Shown: positions 9,122-18,099 of the stretch, piece by piece | How the letters are laid out: each line of letters starts with the position of its first letter | Numbering within the stretch: position 1 is the stretch's first letter | NCBI RefSeq assembly: GCF_003112435.1 | Contig: NZ_BDOQ01000009.1 | Location: 1-64,000 of the forward strand | DNA from: Novimethylophilus kurashikiensis | GTDB taxonomy: Bacteria; Pseudomonadota; Gammaproteobacteria; Burkholderiales; Methylophilaceae | Length of the DNA stretch: 64,000 nucleotides | Reading direction: 5' to 3' | Program-made: the position numbers and the translations under genes | The notes under the pieces: model-generated | The model's input: only the letters and a program-made list of their open reading frames with translations | Database searches by the model: none | Told to the model about the DNA's origin: nothing

Positions 9122-10647
9122 TGTCAGTGATCAAGCAACAGGATTTTATCGACAGTATCGCCGATTCGTTGCAGTTTATTTCTTACTATCACCCGGGCGA
9201 TTACATCAAGGCGCTGGGAGATGCTTATGAGCGCGAAGCATCGCCTGCTGCTAAGGATGCGATTGCGCAGATCCTGACCAACTCGCGGATGTGTGCCGAG
9301 GGCAAGCGACCGATTTGCCAAGATACTGGCATCGTCGTGGCTTTCCTCAAGATTGGCATGAATGTGCAGTGGGATGCACAGATGAGCGTTGAAGAGATGG
9401 TGAACGAGGGCGTACGCCGCGCATACAACCATCCGGACAACAAACTCCGGGCTTCTATCGTCAATGACCCAGCGGGTAGCCGCAAGAATACAGGCGACAA
9501 TACACCAGCTATCGTGCACATGACGGTTGTGCCTGGAGATACGGTGGAAGTGAGCGTCGCGGCCAAGGGCGGCGGTTCGGAGAACAAGGCCAAGTTCACG
9601 ATGCTCAACCCTTCGGACAGCATCGTCGACTGGATACTTAAAGTCGTACCCACCATGGGCGCAGGATGGTGTCCGCCGGGTATGCTCGGCATCGGCATCG
9701 GCGGCAGCGCGGAGAAGGCAATGCTGATGGCCAAGGAGTCGCTCATGGGGCCGATCGATATCCATGAACTAAAGGCGCGCGGCCCCCGAAATCGTATCGA
9801 AGAACTGCGGCTGGAACTTTACGATAAGGTCAACGCGCTCGGCATCGGTGCGCAGGGCCTCGGCGGATTGACGACGGTGCTTGATGTGAAAATCCTCGAC
9901 TACCCGACACACGCGGCCTCATTACCTGTAGCCGTTATTCCCAATTGCGCTGCGACGCGCCACGTGCATTTCGAACTCGACGGTAGCGGTCCGGCCAAAC
10001 TGGAACCCCCCAACCTGAAGGATTGGCCCGACGTGATGTGGACGCCAAGCGCAGATGCGCGGCGGGTCGATCTCAATACCGTCACTCGTGAGGACGTGGC
10101 CTCATGGAAGCCAGGAGAGACGCTGCTGCTCAACGGGAAACTGCTCACCGGTCGCGACGCAGCACACAAACGTATCGCCGATTTGTTCGCTCGCGGAGAC
10201 AAGCTGCCAGAAGGCGTCGATTTTACCAATCGGTTCATCTACTACGTCGGCCCAGTTGATCCGGTACGCGACGAAGTCGTCGGCCCCGCAGGTCCGACGA
10301 CGGCGACGCGTATGGATAAGTACACCGACATGATGCTCGACAAAACGGGCCTGCTCGGCATGATTGGCAAGGCGGAACGCGGCCCGGCGACGGTGGAATC
10401 GATCCGTCAGCATCGTTCTGTTTACCTCATGGCCGTGGGCGGCGCTGCCTATCTGGTCGCCAAGGCGATCAAGTCAGCGCGGGTGATTGCGTTTAAAGAT
10501 CTTGGCATGGAAGCAATCTACGAATTCGAGGTCAAGGATATGCCGGTTACTGTGGCTGTAAATGCCCAGGGCACTTCAGTGCATGAGACGGGTCCGGCAG
10601 TATGGAAGGCGCAAATACGTCAAGTCGGAATGGCTGCGATTTCCTAA
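9118..10647 (+). CDS. Fumarate hydratase, class I (iron-sulfur)
   Basis: It hydrates fumarate to malate. The 509-residue protein is a fused alpha/beta class I fumarase, with ICQDTGIVVAF (cluster Cys in the N-terminal half), SRKNTGDNTPA, AKGGGSENK, and the C-terminal half containing GPAGPTTATRMDKYTD and AVGGAAYLVAKAIK. This oxygen-sensitive [4Fe-4S] class differs from FumC. The ATG overlaps the upstream ligase stop as ATGA; a second ATG at 9121 is also possible. As the last gene of the operon it continues the succinate-to-malate-to-pyruvate sequence made by SDH and the malic enzyme. No mdh or gltA is present in the window. Confidence 0.95.
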   Translation: MMSVIKQQDFIDSIADSLQFISYYHPGDYIKALGDAYEREASPAAKDAIAQILTNSRMCAEGKRPICQDTGIVVAFLKIGMNVQWDAQMSVEEMVNEGVRRAYNHPDNKLRASIVNDPAGSRKNTGDNTPAIVHMTVVPGDTVEVSVAAKGGGSENKAKFTMLNPSDSIVDWILKVVPTMGAGWCPPGMLGIGIGGSAEKAMLMAKESLMGPIDIHELKARGPRNRIEELRLELYDKVNALGIGAQGLGGLTTVLDVKILDYPTHAASLPVAVIPNCAATRHVHFELDGSGPAKLEPPNLKDWPDVMWTPSADARRVDLNTVTREDVASWKPGETLLLNGKLLTGRDAAHKRIADLFARGDKLPEGVDFTNRFIYYVGPVDPVRDEVVGPAGPTTATRMDKYTDMMLDKTGLLGMIGKAERGPATVESIRQHRSVYLMAVGGAAYLVAKAIKSARVIAFKDLGMEAIYEFEVKDMPVTVAVNAQGTSVHETGPAVWKAQIRQVGMAAIS

Positions 10648-10949
10648 ACATGTCCGCTGTTTTGTGAGTTTAAAAATGTAAGAGGCGGACGTGCAGCGAC
10701 TCAAAGCTCACATTGAGTCTTTCGTGCAAGCCAAAATTGTTAAATTCCCTGATAAATTCATTAGATTTCGCTGTTTTTAGTTATTGAAAATGTGGGCGAT
10801 GGTGTTGAAACCATTAGTTTTCATAAGTCTCCGTTAATCTTTTTTTACGACAGCTATAAACGAAGGCGATAAATTCCCTGTAAACCAGCCTGTTGTAAGG
10901 AATTGAACCTGAGATAAGTTGGCGAGAGACTCCGTCCACCGCCAGATAC

Positions 10950-11003
10950 AAAAGCCGCATTATTCCTAGCTAAAGTTAAATAGTTAGTGGATGTGCGGCT
11001 TTT
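10950..11003. other. Inverted repeat in the 565-base gap after fumarase
   Basis: The gap 10648-11212 holds no convincing gene. It contains a perfect 10-bp inverted repeat, AAAAGCCGCA at 10950-10959 and TGCGGCTTTT at 10994-11003, with a 34-base AT-rich loop; the T-run at the right arm is compatible with a terminator or a small RNA end. The 11-mer TAAATTCCCTG occurs twice, at 10741 and 10870. A weaker repeat around GTCCGC/GCGGAC (10652-10690) may end the TCA operon. Confidence 0.4.
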
Positions 11004-11212
11004 CTCATGTACCAGGCGCATTAGCTCCTAATTCCAAAACTAAATACCCCTTCTGCTGTGCTCGACCTAGGGTTCGCACGGATATTCCTGTTCTTCTCTG
11101 CCCTCTACACTTCAACCTTGGCACTTTTGCGCATGATGTAGCGATGCTTCTGGTGAATAATATTAATGTCCTTCGATGCTAATAAAGTTGTGCCCGGGAA
11201 TGGAGGCTTACG

Positions 11213-12247
11213 GTGAACGATAAGGGAAAGATACTAGCGGTAGACGATACGCCGGCCTCGCTCAAGTTGTTGACGGACATCCTCAGGAGCGAGGGGTATG
11301 TGGTTCGTTCGGCAATCAATGGGGAGTTGGCTATCAACTCAGCCGTCAATGACCCGCCCGAGCTTGTGCTGCTGGATATACGCATGCCGGAGATGGATGG
11401 GTTTGAAGTCTGTCGTCGTTTCAAGTCACATCCGAATACTTGCGGAGTTCCCGTGATTTTCGTCAGTGCAGCTTCTGAGACAGAGGAAAAGGTACGCGGG
11501 CTGGAGCTCGGCGCGGTGGACTTTGTGACCAAGCCTTACCAGCGTGAAGAGTTGCTCGCACGCGTCAGGACGCATTTGGAAGTAGATCGTCTCCGCAATC
11601 ATCTGGAAGAGTTGGTCGACGAGCGTACGCGTGAACTGCGAGAAAGTGAACGTAAATTGCGCGCAAGTTTGCTGGATTCTATCTCTGCCATCGCGGCTAC
11701 CATTGAAATTCGCGACCCTTATACTGCCGGCCATCAGCGTCGGGTGGCACATCTGGCGGAGGCGATCGCGCAGACCATGCAACTTCCGCAAGATCAGATC
11801 GAGGGGCTCAAGCTCGCTAGCGTTGTGCACGACATCGGAAAAATCCGCGTGCCAGCGGAAATCCTGAGCAAGCCCGGCCGTCTCAGCGATACTGAATTCA
11901 GCCTAATCAAACTGCATCCTGAAACCGGCTTTGAAATTCTCAAGGCCATCGATTTTCCTTGGCCAATCGCACAGGTCGTGTTGCAGCATCACGAGCGCAT
12001 CGACGGCAGTGGTTATCCGCATGGGTTGAAAAGCAACCAGATATTGTTGGAAGCAAAAATTCTTTCCGTGGCGGATGTGGTTGAGGCCATGGTTTCGCAT
12101 CGCCCCTACCGGCCGGGATTGGGTGTGGATGCGGCCCTAGATGAAATCTCTCTTCACCGCGGCACTTTGTACGACGTTTCGGTCGTCGATACTTGTCTCA
12201 TGTTATTCCGTGAACAGCAGTACGCTTTCCCTGCTAGAGGTGAATAG
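11213..12247 (+). CDS. Response regulator with HD-GYP domain (c-di-GMP phosphodiesterase)
   Basis: A cytoplasmic two-domain regulator of 344 residues. The N-terminal receiver has ILAVDDTPAS, the phospho-acceptor in LLDIRMPEMDG and the lysine in TKPY. A coiled linker leads to an HD-GYP domain with HQRRVAHLAEAI, VVHDIGKI, HPETGFEIL and HHERIDGSGYPHGL, the residues needed to bind metals and hydrolyse c-di-GMP. It starts at GTG 11213 behind GGAGG. No partner kinase is adjacent, so its phosphodonor is unknown. The domain pattern is RpfG-like. Confidence 0.93.
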   Translation: MNDKGKILAVDDTPASLKLLTDILRSEGYVVRSAINGELAINSAVNDPPELVLLDIRMPEMDGFEVCRRFKSHPNTCGVPVIFVSAASETEEKVRGLELGAVDFVTKPYQREELLARVRTHLEVDRLRNHLEELVDERTRELRESERKLRASLLDSISAIAATIEIRDPYTAGHQRRVAHLAEAIAQTMQLPQDQIEGLKLASVVHDIGKIRVPAEILSKPGRLSDTEFSLIKLHPETGFEILKAIDFPWPIAQVVLQHHERIDGSGYPHGLKSNQILLEAKILSVADVVEAMVSHRPYRPGLGVDAALDEISLHRGTLYDVSVVDTCLMLFREQQYAFPARGE

Positions 12248-12357
12248 CTATTTGCCTGGTTGCCACTTCATTTTTTGTGATTATAAAATCAACAAAATCA
12301 ATTACTTATTATTTATTAATGCGAGGCGTTGGACACTGGGAAATGTGATCTCTCGGC

Positions 12358-12386
12358 TTGACAGTAGGGTAGGGCGTCCATACAAT
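12358..12386 (+). promoter_or_regulatory. Sigma-70 type promoter for the dienelactone hydrolase gene
   Basis: TTGACA (12358-12363), a 17-base spacer and TACAAT (12381-12386) give near-consensus -35 and -10 boxes in the 308-base gap before the hydrolase gene. The implied leader is about 160 bases. Apart from this promoter I see nothing definite in that gap. Confidence 0.75.
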
Positions 12387-12555
12387 CTTGCCCCGCGATG
12401 TTGGGTATGTTTTTTCGGTTGACGGAATGTGGTTAACCAAAAAAATCAATGAATTAATCCATCAATATTTCCATATCGCCCAGTCGATTGAATTCCTGGT
12501 TACTCGTTTCTAAATTTTCTATGGGGTCGGCCGCAGCTGCCCCAGGAGCACTCTC

Positions 12556-13296
12556 ATGATCATTCAAAGCCATATTGCAGATTTGCCGACCCCCACCGGA
12601 ACCATGCGTACCTATGTGCATCGCCCCGCCGGCGAAGGCCGCTTCCCCGCAATTCTTTTTTATTCCGAGATTTTTCAGCAAACCGGTCCCATTGAACGTG
12701 CTGCACGCATCATGGCCGGGCATGGTTATGTCGTCCTGGTGCCAGAAGTTTTCCACGAGCTGAATCCGATCGGCACTGTGCTGGGCTACGACGACGCCGG
12801 ACGCGACAAGGGCAACGCCGACAAGTCGGCTAAGCCGGTGGAAAGCTACGACAGCGATAACCGTGCGTTGATCGAGTGGGTGAGGCAGCAGCCGTGGAGT
12901 ACGGGCGACGTTGGCGCGATGGGCTTCTGCATCGGCGGACACTTGGCTTTCCGCGCGGCTTTGCAGCCTGAGATCAAGGCAACGGCATGCTTCTACGCTA
13001 CCGACCTGCACACCAATACCATCCCCAACAAGCCTGGCCAGCACAGCATGGAGCGCCGCAACGAGATCAAGGGCGAATTGCTGATGATCTGGGGTAAGCA
13101 GGACCCGCATATTCCCGGCGAAAAACGTGCTGAAGTCTATGCAGCCCTTAATGCCACGCCCGGCTTGGTGTTCACCTGGCATGAATTCAACGGCCAACAC
13201 GCATTCATGCGCGACGAGGGAGAGCGTTATGACCCGCAACTCGCCATGACGGGCTACCAATTGGCACTGGCATTGTTCGGCCGCACTCTGCGTTAA
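12556..13296 (+). CDS. Dienelactone hydrolase family protein
   Basis: An alpha/beta hydrolase of 246 residues. The catalytic Cys lies in GFCIGGH (Cys125), where most hydrolases have Ser, and Asp and His are in GKQDPHIP and NGQHAFMRDEG; SEIFQ provides the conserved Glu of dienelactone hydrolases. These features fit the DLH family, which hydrolyses lactone rings in chloroaromatic degradation, but most chromosomal members have unknown substrates. It is a single gene with its own promoter, and a perfect 10-bp hairpin lies a few bases after the stop. No ribosome binding site better than AGGAGCAC is seen, nine bases before the ATG. Confidence 0.9.
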   Translation: MIIQSHIADLPTPTGTMRTYVHRPAGEGRFPAILFYSEIFQQTGPIERAARIMAGHGYVVLVPEVFHELNPIGTVLGYDDAGRDKGNADKSAKPVESYDSDNRALIEWVRQQPWSTGDVGAMGFCIGGHLAFRAALQPEIKATACFYATDLHTNTIPNKPGQHSMERRNEIKGELLMIWGKQDPHIPGEKRAEVYAALNATPGLVFTWHEFNGQHAFMRDEGERYDPQLAMTGYQLALALFGRTLR

Positions 13297-13300
13297 TTTT

Positions 13301-13331
13301 CATCTTCCCCGATGTTGCGATGGGGAAGATG
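13301..13331 (+). terminator. Hairpin after the dienelactone hydrolase gene
   Basis: CATCTTCCCC and GGGGAAGATG form a perfect 10-bp stem with an 11-base loop, 4 bases after the stop codon. There is no T-tract, so it may be an RNA-stabilising hairpin rather than an intrinsic terminator. Confidence 0.5.
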
Positions 13332-13365
13332 GCAGGAGTAAACTGCTACTCATCGTAACATCGCG

Positions 13366-13446
13366 CTGATAAAGGCAAACCCGGCGAAAGCCGGGGACGC
13401 AAAGCCACCGGCCTAAAAGAAATCATGGCAGCGGGGCTCCCGGCAA
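13366..13446 (+). promoter_or_regulatory. Cyclic-di-GMP-I (GEMM-I) riboswitch
   Basis: The sequence matches the GEMM-I aptamer: AAAGGCAAACC, a short stem capped by a GAAA tetraloop (CCGGCGAAAGCCGG), GGGACGCAAAGCC, the CCGGCCTAAA segment, then ATGGCAGCGGGG and a closing CCGGC. These are the conserved ligand-binding and tetraloop-receptor elements of the class. It lies 34 bases upstream of the ATG of the autotransporter protease gene. No T-run follows the aptamer, so control of translation initiation (AAGGA at about 13469) is more likely than termination; that part is inferred. Confidence 0.95.
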
Positions 13447-13479
13447 AGTATTCCGGCGTAAGCGCAGCAAGGATTCATC

Positions 13480-15717
13480 ATGTTTGCCCGGAAACTCATC
13501 TATTGTCTCGTTGCATTCCATTCAGCAGCTTTCGCTGCTGAGTCCGACGATCCTCTTGTGCAAACCTTGGCGCTTCCCGCCACCGCAACCGAACTCCATT
13601 ACTCCACTGGAGCGCTTCAAATAGGCGCAAATTACGCTTGGTCCAAAGGCGCGACGGGGAAGGGCGTTGTCGTGGGTGTGCTCGATACCGGCGTATGGGG
13701 AAAGCATCCCGAATTCGGTAGTCGCGTACTGGCGGGCTACGATTTTGTGCATAACCAGGCGCTTTCGGCCATGGCCAACAGTGACGACAATCTGCATGGG
13801 ACGCACGTGGCTGGTATCATCGCAGCAGGAAGCGGGTCTGGGTACATGACCGGTGTAGCACCGGATGCCTACATCCTGCCGGTAAAAGTGATGGACGCGC
13901 AGGGAAGCGGAAATCTCAACGTTTTGGCGAGCGGTCTGGATTATGCGCGTAGCAAGGGCGCCAAAGTGGTCAATCTCAGCCTCGGCTGGAATGCAAGCTC
14001 TGGCTATTTGCCTGTCGAGCAGGCCTTGCGTCGCAGTGTTGCCGCAAATCAGGTAGTGGTCGCCGCAGCGGGCAATGACGGCGCCGCCAATCCTTCCTGG
14101 CCGGCGCGCTATGCCTCGCAAACCTGGGCTAACGGGCAAATCATCGCCGTGGGGGCGGTGGATGCTAATAACAAGATCGCCAGCTTTTCCAATCGCGCCG
14201 GGGATACCAAGAATTACTTTCTCGTTGCACCGGGCGTCAGCATCCTGTCTACCATTCCCCCCAATATCGCAGGCCTGAGCGGAAACCAGCCCTGGTATGC
14301 CTACCTCTCGGGCACCTCCATGGCCACACCTTATGTCTCCGGAGCCGTAGCCTTGCTGGAAGGCTATTGGCCGCAGCTCAAGGCTAACCAGGTGACCAAC
14401 ATCCTGTTCACGACGGCAACCGACTTGGGTGATCCAGGGGTGGACGCAGTTTATGGCCGCGGGCTGATCAATCTCAATAAAGCCATGCAACCCATCGGTA
14501 CCACCAGCGTTCCTACGACAAGCGGTACATCTACAACTACTTCGACCAAGCTTGTCACCAGCAGTACCTTGCAAGGTGCAATTAAGTCCGCTGCTGCTGC
14601 CGGGGCCTTCCGCACCATCATGGTAGATAGCTACAACCGTGATTACCGTATTGATCTGGGGGCTGCTATTGCCAGTGCGCCCAGTCTCACGCTCTCGCAA
14701 TTGTTTTCCGGCATGGATGCGAAATTACGTTACGGCGTAGTGGAAAGTCGCGATGGCACACGCTTTGCCGCTACTTATTCGGACGAGCCGGGTAAGCCCA
14801 CGGTGAATTCATTCAGCTTCACCCAGCGTTTTGCAGGTGGAGACGAGTTTTCCATGGGCACGGCTAACTTCGCCAGCCAATTCATGGGGCTGGCCGATAC
14901 GCCTTTTGCCGGTCTTGGCCTCAGTGGTCAAAACCTCCTCGATACACCCTTTATCCATTTATCCCAGGCCCAGACCTTCGCAGGCTACGGAATGGCTTTG
15001 CAAGAGGGCTGGAACATGAAGGCAGCATTGTTTTCCGGCAGCGCTCTTGGGTTGAACGAGGTGGCTAGGGATGGCCTAGGCATGCCGTTGGTCGAACAAC
15101 AGGGCGGTTCAACGGTGGCGATGGCCGAGCTCTCCAGAAAATTCGACGGAGGCAAGATCGCCGTGTCCGTCGGCCAAATGGCTGAGTCCGACCGCATTCT
15201 GGGGAGTCTTTCCTCGGGCGCATTTGCAATGAACGGTACCGTTAGCACCAGTTATTTCACCACCAGCGGCGCTTATCGCCTGGGTGGCAATACCTGGGCT
15301 GCAGGCAGCATCAGCGTTGGCAATACTTCGGCTTCTGGATTATCGGGCGGCATGATTTCCGGTTTGAGCGGTGCGACAAGCTATGCCTGGACGGCGAGCC
15401 TACTGCGCGAGAATGCCTGGCGCAAGGACGATAAGGTTGGCTTCAGCATCAGCCAGCCGCTCGGCGCCGTATCCGGGACGATGTTGGTGACCAAGGCAAC
15501 AGGCGTAAATGTCGATGGCAGCTACCAATATTCCGCCTCCAGCGTTCGATTGAACGGCGGTACTAAGGAAACTGATTACGAGCTGGATTACACCAGCCCT
15601 CTCAATACTTATACGAACATTTCGGCAGCGCTAATGTATCGCGCCAATCCAGGCAACGATGCTACTGCAAGCGATGAAGCCATCTTAGGCTTGCGTTGGC
15701 AGCACCTCATGCATTAA
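13480..15717 (+). CDS. Subtilisin-like serine protease with autotransporter-type C-terminus
   Basis: A 745-residue exported protein. A signal peptide (residues 1-20, ending FAA) precedes an S8 peptidase domain with the full catalytic triad: Asp69 in VLDTG, His106 in HGTHVAG and Ser280 in GTSMATPYVSG. A Ser/Thr-rich linker (about 345-365) leads to a C-terminal part of about 350 residues with alternating hydrophobic beta strands (GAYRLGGNTWAAGSISVG and similar), like the barrel of SphB1/NalP-type autotransporters. The last residue is His rather than the usual Phe or Trp. The protein probably acts at the cell surface. The riboswitch directly upstream ties expression to c-di-GMP. The ATG at 13480 is supported by AAGGA. 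Confidence 0.88.
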   Translation: MFARKLIYCLVAFHSAAFAAESDDPLVQTLALPATATELHYSTGALQIGANYAWSKGATGKGVVVGVLDTGVWGKHPEFGSRVLAGYDFVHNQALSAMANSDDNLHGTHVAGIIAAGSGSGYMTGVAPDAYILPVKVMDAQGSGNLNVLASGLDYARSKGAKVVNLSLGWNASSGYLPVEQALRRSVAANQVVVAAAGNDGAANPSWPARYASQTWANGQIIAVGAVDANNKIASFSNRAGDTKNYFLVAPGVSILSTIPPNIAGLSGNQPWYAYLSGTSMATPYVSGAVALLEGYWPQLKANQVTNILFTTATDLGDPGVDAVYGRGLINLNKAMQPIGTTSVPTTSGTSTTTSTKLVTSSTLQGAIKSAAAAGAFRTIMVDSYNRDYRIDLGAAIASAPSLTLSQLFSGMDAKLRYGVVESRDGTRFAATYSDEPGKPTVNSFSFTQRFAGGDEFSMGTANFASQFMGLADTPFAGLGLSGQNLLDTPFIHLSQAQTFAGYGMALQEGWNMKAALFSGSALGLNEVARDGLGMPLVEQQGGSTVAMAELSRKFDGGKIAVSVGQMAESDRILGSLSSGAFAMNGTVSTSYFTTSGAYRLGGNTWAAGSISVGNTSASGLSGGMISGLSGATSYAWTASLLRENAWRKDDKVGFSISQPLGAVSGTMLVTKATGVNVDGSYQYSASSVRLNGGTKETDYELDYTSPLNTYTNISAALMYRANPGNDATASDEAILGLRWQHLMH

Positions 15718-15843
15718 TCTCAAGTGCTAGTTGAGTCCTAGCGGGGGCTGCTGCCAGTCCCCGTTCCCATTCGCCCCGTGCAGTTAAAAGAATTATAATA
15801 ATCAAATGGTTCTACTCATTTCCCTTATCGCGGGACATCTCTC

Positions 15844-18099
15844 TTGAACGATACGTCCATTCAAGCTGTACAGGATGTATGCCTGCTTGCCGTTCGTCCC
15901 AGCTCCGCATTGATCGAAGCGCTTGATGAACTTGCCATGCCTGGATTGACGGTACAGATTGAAGGCCGTATCGAAGCAGGATGCGAACGTATTCTTGCCC
16001 GCCGACCGCATCTGATCCTTCTGGAATCGCAGGAAGCAAATGATGATCTCGCCGCTGCCTGCCGCATGCTGAAAAATGAGCCGCTAGCGGTTGCTATACC
16101 GGTATTGGCGATCGCATCCGTCGATGATATCGACAAGTTGGATGTATGGCTGGCGGCAGGCATCGACGATGTCGTATTCAAGCCGGTGCGGGAGAAGGAG
16201 CTTGCGTGGCGCATTCGCCAATATTTACCTCGTGGTCAACAACCCGCTACCAGTTCAGCCGCCCCCTCTGAAACGATCAAGGTAACAGGGGAAGCCGCAT
16301 ATTCCGGCTGCTTTTATACTTTTGTGCAGACCCCGGAGGGGCGGGAGTTTCTAGCCTCGCTGAGCCAGGGCTGGCAGGATTTGACTGGGTTATCACCCGA
16401 TGTCGTTTGTCGTGACATAGCTGCCTTTCATGCACTGATTGCGACGGAAGATGCAGAAAAAATTAGCGCAGCCAAAATAGAGTCTCAGCAGCGGTTGTCG
16501 CCGTACGATACGGAATTTCGCATTCGGCATCCGTTAAAAGGCGAGCGCTGGATGGCCGCATATTCGCTGCCGCAAAAAATGGAGGACGGAAGCACCGAAT
16601 GGCACGGTTTCATGCATGACGTGACCAAGCGCAAAATCACCGAGGAAAAGCTCTGGTCGAGCGAGCAGAGTTTTCGGGCGATCGTCGATCACTCTCCAGA
16701 TACCATTGTGCGCTACGACCAAGCATGCCGAAGGCTTTTCGTAAGCGGCTCCTATCTCAAAACACATGGCTTGCTGCCGGAGGATGTCGTCGGCACCAAG
16801 CCTTCCGAAACTCCATGGCGTTCCGGCACCATGACTTCCGAGATGTACGAGGCAGCTATTCTCGACGTGTTCCGAACGGGTAAAACTACCGATATCGAAT
16901 TCGACTGGAACACTCCGAATGGGGAGGTCTCCTACCATTGGGTACGGGCCGTGCCCGAATACGACCGACAAGGAAAGGTTGTCTGCGTCCTGGCGATGGT
17001 GCGCGATACGACCGACATGAAACGGACGGAGTCGCTGCTGCGGCGCCGCGAATTCGAATTCCGGACGCTGGCGCACAATTCGCCCGACATGATCATCCGA
17101 TACGACCGGGAATGTCGTCAGGCCTATCTCAACCCTGCGTTCGAGCGGTTTACCGGCATTTCCCTGGCGAAGGCCTGGAATAAAACGCCTGCTGCCAACT
17201 GGAGTGCGCTGACGGCTTGCGATGACTATCTAAGCCGACTAAAACGGGTCATGGATACCGGCAAGCCTGATCGGATTTTGCTCGAATGGCGGATGCCCGA
17301 CCAAAGTTTGAGCACGCATCTGTTGCATGCCGTCGCCGAGCACGACGAAGAGGGGAATACCACCGGCGCGCTGGTGATCGGGCACAACATTACCGATCTC
17401 AAGGCGACTGAGCGTAGTCTTGAAGAGTCGCGCGCCCAGCTCCAGATGTTGACCTACCATCGTGAAGAAGCGCGGGAAGGTGAGCGTAAGCGTATTGCCC
17501 GCGAAATCCACGACGAACTTGGGCAACTGCTGAGTGTGCTGCGCTTAGGAATCTCGACGCTGGATTACGGCTACGGTGATACCAACCCGGATTTGCGCAA
17601 CAAAACCGCCAAGATGGGTGCCGTGGTCGATCAGGCGATCGACATGGTGCACACCCTGGCGACGCGTTTGCGTCCAGCCGTGCTGGAGTCCGGCATCGCC
17701 CTGGCGCTGGAGTGGTTAGTGCAGGAGTTCTCCAAGAGCACCGGCATCGATTGCGAGTTATTCGTACCCGAGGAAGAAATTGATTTCGACAAGGACAGGG
17801 CATTGCCGGTCTTCCGTATCGTGCAGGAGTCACTGACCAATATCCTTCGGCACTCCGAGGCCGATCATGTCGAGATTACCCTGACGCAGGATCAGGAAAA
17901 CCTCAAGCTATCCATCCGCGACAACGGCAAGGGATTCGAAGTGCGCAAGGCGACGAAGAAAGGCTCGTTCGGTATCATAGGCATGCATGAGCGTATCCTG
18001 ATGCTTGGAGGCAGTCTGGATATCAAGAGTGCACCCGGCAGCGGTACTGAAATCAGGCTGGAAGTGCCTCTAAAAACAAAGGAAGAAAATCATGATTAG
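15844..18099 (+). CDS. PAS-domain sensor histidine kinase (NarX/HisKA_3 type) with degenerate receiver
   Basis: A cytoplasmic kinase of about 751 residues. Residues 10-130 look like a receiver fold ending VVFKPVREKEL, but the acidic pair is missing and the phospho-acceptor position is Glu61 (LILLESQ). At least three PAS segments follow. The kinase core is HisKA_3 type, with the phospho-His in REIHDELGQLLSVLR (His556), and a HATPase domain with RIVQESLTNILRHS, DNGKGF and GSFGIIGMHERI. It starts at a TTG without a good ribosome binding site, so the start is uncertain; a TATAAT at 15794 may be the -10 box. It overlaps the downstream regulator by 8 bases. Confidence 0.88.
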   Translation: MNDTSIQAVQDVCLLAVRPSSALIEALDELAMPGLTVQIEGRIEAGCERILARRPHLILLESQEANDDLAAACRMLKNEPLAVAIPVLAIASVDDIDKLDVWLAAGIDDVVFKPVREKELAWRIRQYLPRGQQPATSSAAPSETIKVTGEAAYSGCFYTFVQTPEGREFLASLSQGWQDLTGLSPDVVCRDIAAFHALIATEDAEKISAAKIESQQRLSPYDTEFRIRHPLKGERWMAAYSLPQKMEDGSTEWHGFMHDVTKRKITEEKLWSSEQSFRAIVDHSPDTIVRYDQACRRLFVSGSYLKTHGLLPEDVVGTKPSETPWRSGTMTSEMYEAAILDVFRTGKTTDIEFDWNTPNGEVSYHWVRAVPEYDRQGKVVCVLAMVRDTTDMKRTESLLRRREFEFRTLAHNSPDMIIRYDRECRQAYLNPAFERFTGISLAKAWNKTPAANWSALTACDDYLSRLKRVMDTGKPDRILLEWRMPDQSLSTHLLHAVAEHDEEGNTTGALVIGHNITDLKATERSLEESRAQLQMLTYHREEAREGERKRIAREIHDELGQLLSVLRLGISTLDYGYGDTNPDLRNKTAKMGAVVDQAIDMVHTLATRLRPAVLESGIALALEWLVQEFSKSTGIDCELFVPEEEIDFDKDRALPVFRIVQESLTNILRHSEADHVEITLTQDQENLKLSIRDNGKGFEVRKATKKGSFGIIGMHERILMLGGSLDIKSAPGSGTEIRLEVPLKTKEENHD

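Noticed and set aside
10921-11003. A glycine or other known riboswitch before the HD-GYP gene
   Set aside because: GGCGAGAGACTCCG superficially resembles a glycine aptamer, but the other conserved segments are missing and the gene is not related to glycine.
13522-14700. A 392-codon antisense frame inside the subtilisin gene
   Set aside because: The plus strand has an intact catalytic triad and signal peptide; the antisense product is compositionally odd and has no start signals.
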